Source: Olsenella_L sp051876355
GTDB lineage: Bacteria; Actinomycetota; Coriobacteriia; Coriobacteriales; Atopobiaceae
NCBI GenBank assembly: GCA_051876355.1
Contig: JBJEHU010000031.1
Span: forward strand, 1 to 9,556
Direction of reading: 5' to 3'
Length of the DNA: 9,556 bases
Positions 6,236 to 9,556 of this stretch are shown piece after piece. A program made the translations under genes and the position numbers. The notes under the pieces are model-generated. The model worked only from the letters and a program-made list of their open reading frames with translations, did not search any database and was not told where the DNA came from. Position 1 is the stretch's first letter. Each line of letters starts with the position of its first letter.

Positions 6236-6254
6236 AGGCCGGGCAATCCGGCCT
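6236..6254 (+). promoter_or_regulatory. Hairpin just ahead of the GH3 ribosome binding site
   Basis: AGGCCGG (6236-6242) pairs with CCGGCCT (6248-6254) over a GCAAT loop. The stem ends two bases before the GGGAGGAAGG Shine-Dalgarno stretch (starting 6256-6257) that serves the GTG at 6274. It could tune translation or stabilise the 5' end of the mRNA. Confidence 0.4.
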
Positions 6255-6273
6255 GGGGAGGAAGGGCTGACCT

Positions 6274-8817
6274 GTGGATACCGATGCAATACTCAAGAAG
6301 CTGACGCTCGAAGAGAAATGCGCCCTGCTTGTGGGTGCCACCGCCTTCGGCACGCGCGAGATCAAGCATGCTGGCGTGCCGTCGCTCGTCTTCTCCGATG
6401 GCCCTCACGGGCTGCGCCGCCAGGCAGAAGGCGCAAACCACCTCGGCATCGGAGGCTCGCTTCCGGCTACCTGCTTCCCGACGGCCGTGACTCTGGCTGA
6501 TACCTGGGACCCCTCGCTTGTTGAGGAAGTCGGCGAAGCACTCGGCGAGGAGGCTGCCGTCGAGGACGTGAACGTCCTTCTTGGCCCTGGCATCTGCATC
6601 AAGAGGAGCCCCTTGGGTGGCCGTGACTTCGAGTACTACTCCGAGGATCCCTACCTTGCCGGCAAGATGGCCGCTGCCTATGTGCGCGGCGTTCAGTCCA
6701 AGGGCATCGGCACCTGCGTCAAGCACTTTGCCGCCAACAGCCAGGAGACCCGCCGCCAGGCATCCGATTCCATCCTCGATGAGCGGACGCTCCGCGAGAT
6801 CTACCTCGAGGCATTCGAGATTGTCGTCCGCGAGGCAGCGCCGAAGGCGGTCATGTCGAGCTACAACCGAGTCAACGGCGTCTATGCAAACGAGAACACG
6901 CATCTTCTCCAGGACATCCTCTACGGCGACTGGGGATACAAGGGCGCTGTCGTGACGGACTGGGGTGGCTCGAACGACCATGTCGCAGGCGTCGCGGCAG
7001 GCTCGCACTTCGAGATGCCGGCATCCGGCCTCGACTCCACCCGCGAGCTCATCGCTGCCGTGAAGGACGGCAGGCTCTCCGAGGACCTCTTGGATCAGCG
7101 TGTCTCCGAGGCGCTCGAGCTCATCCTCTCGACGCATGATGCAACGGCCAGTGCGCCTTCCTCCTTCGACGAGGAGGGACACCACGCCGTGGCAGAGCGT
7201 GCTGCAGCCGCAGGCATCGTCCTTCTCAAGAACGAGAAGGCAGGAGATGCTCCGCTTCTACCGCTTGCCCCGAAGACGAAGGTCGCCCTTGTCGGCGACT
7301 TCGCGAAGGAGCCCCGCTACCAGGGCGCTGGCTCCTCGCTCGTGAACCCGACGAAGCTCGAGACGCTTCTGGGCTGCATCGAGGACTCCGGCCTCGACTT
7401 CGTGGGCTATGAGCCGGGCTTCGAGCGCTCGGGCGAGGCAAACGACGAGCGCGCCGAGGCTGCGCTCAGGCTCGCAGAGCGTGCCGACGTCGTGATCCTC
7501 TGCCTCGGCCTTCCCGAGTCTGCAGAGTCCGAAGGCATGGACAGGACAAGCTTCGACCTGCCGGCAAACCAGGTCGAGCTCGTGAAGAAGCTCAGCTCTG
7601 TGAACAAGAAGATCTGCTGCCTGCTCTCTTCGGGTGGTGCTGTCTCCACGGCGTGGGCGGCAGATGTGCCGGCCCTTCTCTACCTTGGCCTTGGCGGCCA
7701 GGCAGGCGCACATGCTGCGATCGAGGTCATGACGGGTGCCCAGAACCCCTCGGGCAAGCTTGCAGAGACGTGGCCGAAGGCCCTCTCTGATACGCCGTGT
7801 GCAGGCATCTTCCCCTCCGACAACGCCGATGCGCAGTACCGCGAAGGCATCTATGTGGGATATCGCTACTACGAGACGGCGAAGGTCCCGGTGGCGTTCC
7901 CGTTCGGCTACGGCCTCTCCTATACGACGTTTGCCTACAGCAATCTCTCGGTCCATGCAAGGCAGTCCGATGTGAAGACAGGCAAGCTCCCGACCGCGAC
8001 TGTCACGTTCGATATCGAGAACACGGGCACGCGTGCCGGCGCAGAAGTCGCCGAGGTCTATGTATCGAAGCCGAAGGCACAGGTCTTCAGGCCTGCCGAG
8101 GAGCTCAAGGGCTTCCAGAAGGTCTGGCTTGAGCCAGGGGAGAAGAAGACCGTCACAATCGAGCTCGACGAGCGCGCCTTCCGCTACTTCAATGTCGCGA
8201 CGGGTTCCTGGGAAGTCGAGGGCGGCTCTTACGAGGTCAAGGTCGGCGGCTCCTGCGAGAGCCTGCCCCTCAAGGCATCCGTGCTCCTCGCTGATACGCA
8301 TGCACCCGATCCCTATATGGGGAGGAACATCCCTGAGTACCGTACAGGCGCCGTGAATGGCATCGCGAAGGAGGAGTTCGAGGAGCTCCTGGGAAGGCGC
8401 ATCCCCGAGCCGCGCGTGACGCTTGACCGCAATACCTGCTTCCGCGACCTCAACCACGGACGCAGCCCCATCTTCTGGATCGTCTGGCTCGTGCTCCAGC
8501 ATCTCGTGAAGAAGGGCACGAAGGACGGACGCCCGAACCTGAACGTCCTCTTCATCTACAACATGCCGCTCCGCGCCCTTGCGAAGAACGCCGGCCAGTT
8601 CGTGTCCATGGGGCTTGTCGATGCGCTCGTCCGCGAGATTCAGGGCTGGGGCCTCTGCGGCCTTGTGCCGGCAGCGATTGTGCAGATCTTCGCAGGAGAC
8701 TTCTTCCTGCTTGTCTGGTTCCTCTGGTTCTTCGTGCCTCTGGCCTTCGAGCTGATCGTGAACCTCGTGCGCAATGCACAGGGAGAGAAGCTTCTGTCCG
8801 CACAGGACGCACGCTGA
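6274..8817 (+). CDS. GH3 beta-glucosidase with C-terminal membrane extension
   Basis: Glycoside hydrolase family 3 enzyme, 847 residues, predicted to release beta-linked glucose. Domains: GH3 barrel ~1-285 (FSDGPHGLR, LLGPGICIKRSPLGGRDFEYYSEDP, KHFAANSQE); alpha/beta sandwich ~315-545; fibronectin-III-like ~575-660 (ENTGTRAGAEVAEVYV). Asp229 in VVTDW is the nucleophile, and Glu420 in ESEGMDR the likely acid/base. Residues ~672-847 are an extension: a conserved-looking NMPLRALAKNAGQ stretch (763-775), then hydrophobic segments ~791-807 and 809-832 (FFLLVWFLWFFVPLAF), ending in a charged tail. No N-terminal signal peptide is present, so the catalytic part should stay cytoplasmic while the C-terminus enters the membrane. 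GTG 6274 is chosen for GGAGGAAGG at 6257-6265. A GtrA-like gene follows after 35 nt. Family certain; substrate and membrane attachment inferred. Confidence 0.92.
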   Translation: MDTDAILKKLTLEEKCALLVGATAFGTREIKHAGVPSLVFSDGPHGLRRQAEGANHLGIGGSLPATCFPTAVTLADTWDPSLVEEVGEALGEEAAVEDVNVLLGPGICIKRSPLGGRDFEYYSEDPYLAGKMAAAYVRGVQSKGIGTCVKHFAANSQETRRQASDSILDERTLREIYLEAFEIVVREAAPKAVMSSYNRVNGVYANENTHLLQDILYGDWGYKGAVVTDWGGSNDHVAGVAAGSHFEMPASGLDSTRELIAAVKDGRLSEDLLDQRVSEALELILSTHDATASAPSSFDEEGHHAVAERAAAAGIVLLKNEKAGDAPLLPLAPKTKVALVGDFAKEPRYQGAGSSLVNPTKLETLLGCIEDSGLDFVGYEPGFERSGEANDERAEAALRLAERADVVILCLGLPESAESEGMDRTSFDLPANQVELVKKLSSVNKKICCLLSSGGAVSTAWAADVPALLYLGLGGQAGAHAAIEVMTGAQNPSGKLAETWPKALSDTPCAGIFPSDNADAQYREGIYVGYRYYETAKVPVAFPFGYGLSYTTFAYSNLSVHARQSDVKTGKLPTATVTFDIENTGTRAGAEVAEVYVSKPKAQVFRPAEELKGFQKVWLEPGEKKTVTIELDERAFRYFNVATGSWEVEGGSYEVKVGGSCESLPLKASVLLADTHAPDPYMGRNIPEYRTGAVNGIAKEEFEELLGRRIPEPRVTLDRNTCFRDLNHGRSPIFWIVWLVLQHLVKKGTKDGRPNLNVLFIYNMPLRALAKNAGQFVSMGLVDALVREIQGWGLCGLVPAAIVQIFAGDFFLLVWFLWFFVPLAFELIVNLVRNAQGEKLLSAQDAR

Positions 8818-8852
8818 TATAGGCAGCTACCCCGAGAGAAGGGATTCGTTTC

Positions 8853-9353
8853 ATGAGCTTCAAGAAGTGGACGCAGGACCACGAGGCACTGTGGGAATTC
8901 ATCAAGTTCAACGTCCTCAGCAACATCTCCACGGCAACGCGCTTCATCTGTACGTGGATCGGCACGGCGCTCTTCATCAATGCGCTGCAGATGACAAGCC
9001 CGTTCAAGTTCCTCATCTTCGACTACACGACGCCGGGCTCTCATGGTCTGGGCGGCTTCATCACCTTCCTCATCGCTGAGGTCCTGGCACAGGTCGTGAA
9101 CTTCTTCGTCCAGATGAAGTGGGTCTTCAAGTCGACTGCCGACTTCTCGAAGTCCGCACCGAAGTACGCCGTCCTCGCCGTCCTCATCGTCGTCGTGAAC
9201 CTCATCCTGCCGGGCCATGTCACGGCCTTCTGCGAGAGCACGTGGGGTATGGGCGCAGAGCTTGCCGGCACCATCGCTTCTGTCGTCAACACCCTCCTCG
9301 CTGTCATCGTGAGCTTCCCGCTCCTCAAGTTCTGGATCGCTCCGGACAAATAA
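8853..9353 (+). CDS. GtrA-like small membrane protein
   Basis: Predicted polytopic membrane protein of 166 residues with about four helices (near 21-45, 67-88, 104-122 and 136-160). The segment NFFVQMKWVFKS (83-94) between helices 2 and 3 resembles the NF-x(n)-R/K-WVF signature of GtrA-like proteins. That family is linked to movement of undecaprenyl-phosphate-linked sugars or to cell-surface polysaccharide synthesis. Size and helix count also fit. ATG 8853 is preceded by GAGAGAAGGG (8834-8843). It lies 35 nt after GH3 with no terminator between, so the two are probably cotranscribed, and a terminator region follows. No glycosyltransferase is next to it here, unlike many GtrA loci. Its partner or cargo is unknown; a link to the membrane tail of the GH3 enzyme is a hypothesis. 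Confidence 0.78.
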   Translation: MSFKKWTQDHEALWEFIKFNVLSNISTATRFICTWIGTALFINALQMTSPFKFLIFDYTTPGSHGLGGFITFLIAEVLAQVVNFFVQMKWVFKSTADFSKSAPKYAVLAVLIVVVNLILPGHVTAFCESTWGMGAELAGTIASVVNTLLAVIVSFPLLKFWIAPDK

Positions 9354-9361
9354 GGTTTCCC

Positions 9362-9420
9362 GGTATTTCCCCAATACCTCCCTTTCGGACCCTCCTGCGG
9401 CACTGCTGCGGGAGGGTTCC
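9362..9420 (+). terminator. Terminator region after the GH3-GtrA unit
   Basis: A small hairpin (GGTATT 9362-9367 with AATACC 9373-9378) is followed by a larger one. ACCCTCC (9389-9395) pairs with GGAGGGT (9411-9417), and the stem continues inward (9396-9400 with 9406-9410) using two G-U pairs around a 5-nt loop. The tail is TTCCCCC, not a clean U-tract, so efficiency is uncertain. Its position right after the GtrA-like stop supports transcript end. Confidence 0.6.
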
Positions 9421-9436
9421 CCCATATAGAGGGGAC

Positions 9437-9467
9437 TTATATCTAATGCAAAGACGCTTAGATATAA
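9437..9467. promoter_or_regulatory. Perfect 10-bp inverted repeat over a -10 box
   Basis: TTATATCTAA (9437-9446) and TTAGATATAA (9458-9467) are perfect inverted copies separated by 11 bp. A consensus TATAAT lies at 9463-9468, overlapping the right arm; no good -35 element is visible 16-18 bp upstream. This looks like an operator embedded in the promoter of the gene that begins beyond the right edge. A repressor or MerR-type activator is possible. The AT-rich composition contrasts with the surrounding genes. Confidence 0.55.
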
Positions 9468-9491
9468 TGAGCAAAAGAAACTTAGAAAAAA

Positions 9492-9518
9492 TGAGATTAT
9501 CTGTATAAAACAATCTCA
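9492..9518. promoter_or_regulatory. Second inverted repeat around TATAAA
   Basis: TGAGATT (9492-9498) and AATCTCA (9512-9518) form a perfect 7-bp inverted repeat with a 13-bp centre that contains TATAAA (9504-9509). It may be a second promoter/operator, or a leader hairpin if transcription starts at the upstream TATAAT. Confidence 0.4.
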
Positions 9519-9544
9519 GCCGGAAACATATATAAGCGAAACCC

Positions 9545-9552
9545 GAGGAGGT
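9545..9552 (+). promoter_or_regulatory. Ribosome binding site of a gene starting beyond the window
   Basis: GAGGAGGT at 9545-9552 is a near-perfect Shine-Dalgarno sequence only a few bases from the right edge. It implies a + strand start codon just outside. The 90 bases before it hold the two palindromic promoter elements and no gene. Confidence 0.55.
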
Positions 9553-9556
9553 CCAG

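Noticed and set aside
7258..8502. 414-codon minus-strand frame inside GH3 (also 6217-7185, 8640-9425 and 2894-3892)
   Set aside because: All are antisense shadows of strongly supported genes, with no recognisable domain and no ribosome binding site.
9325..9513. 62-codon minus-strand frame at the right end
   Set aside because: It runs through the terminator hairpins and the inverted-repeat promoter region, lacks a ribosome binding site and has no recognisable similarity.

Overview
The window is GC-rich (strong C/G bias at third codon positions, many ctc/aag/gcc codons), tightly gene-packed and uses ATG/GTG starts with purine-rich Shine-Dalgarno sites. Together with a lactose/cellobiose-type PTS and GH1/GH3 enzymes this suggests a fermentative, saccharolytic high-GC Gram-positive. 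A gut or oral Coriobacteriia (Olsenella/Atopobium/Collinsella-like) is my best guess, inferred from style and gene content and not from a marker gene.

Layout, left to right. (1) 1-1255: a major facilitator superfamily transporter on + whose 5' end looks damaged or oddly started, followed by a strong hairpin (1281-1316) that serves two convergent genes. (2) 1343-2062 on -: a GntR/HutC-family repressor with a UTRA ligand domain. (3) 2063-2365: an AT-rich divergent control region with a candidate promoter and a perfect 18-bp palindrome in the leader of the next operon. (4) 2366-6042 on +: a four-gene beta-glucoside operon, GH1 6-phospho-beta-glucosidase, then PTS EIIC, EIIB and EIIA. A 183-nt, heavily structured gap separates EIIC from EIIB. 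Two terminator-like hairpins close the operon. (5) 6274-9353 on +: a GH3 beta-glucosidase with a C-terminal hydrophobic extension, followed by a small GtrA-like four-helix membrane protein. (6) 9354-9556: a terminator region, then an AT-rich promoter/operator zone with two inverted repeats and a Shine-Dalgarno site at the window edge, the leader of a gene that starts just outside.

How it works together (inference from families): the EIIA/EIIB/EIIC relay imports and phosphorylates a beta-glucoside such as cellobiose, and the GH1 enzyme hydrolyses the 6-phospho product in the cytoplasm. The divergent GntR/UTRA protein probably senses a phosphorylated sugar and represses the operon through the palindrome. 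The GH3/GtrA-like pair is insulated by terminators and looks like a separate beta-glucoside module, possibly at the inner face of the membrane. The least ordinary parts are the GH3 membrane extension with its GtrA-like partner, the folded EIIC-EIIB gap, the broken-looking MFS start, and the palindromic promoter at the right edge. No mobile element, CRISPR array, tRNA or rRNA was seen.
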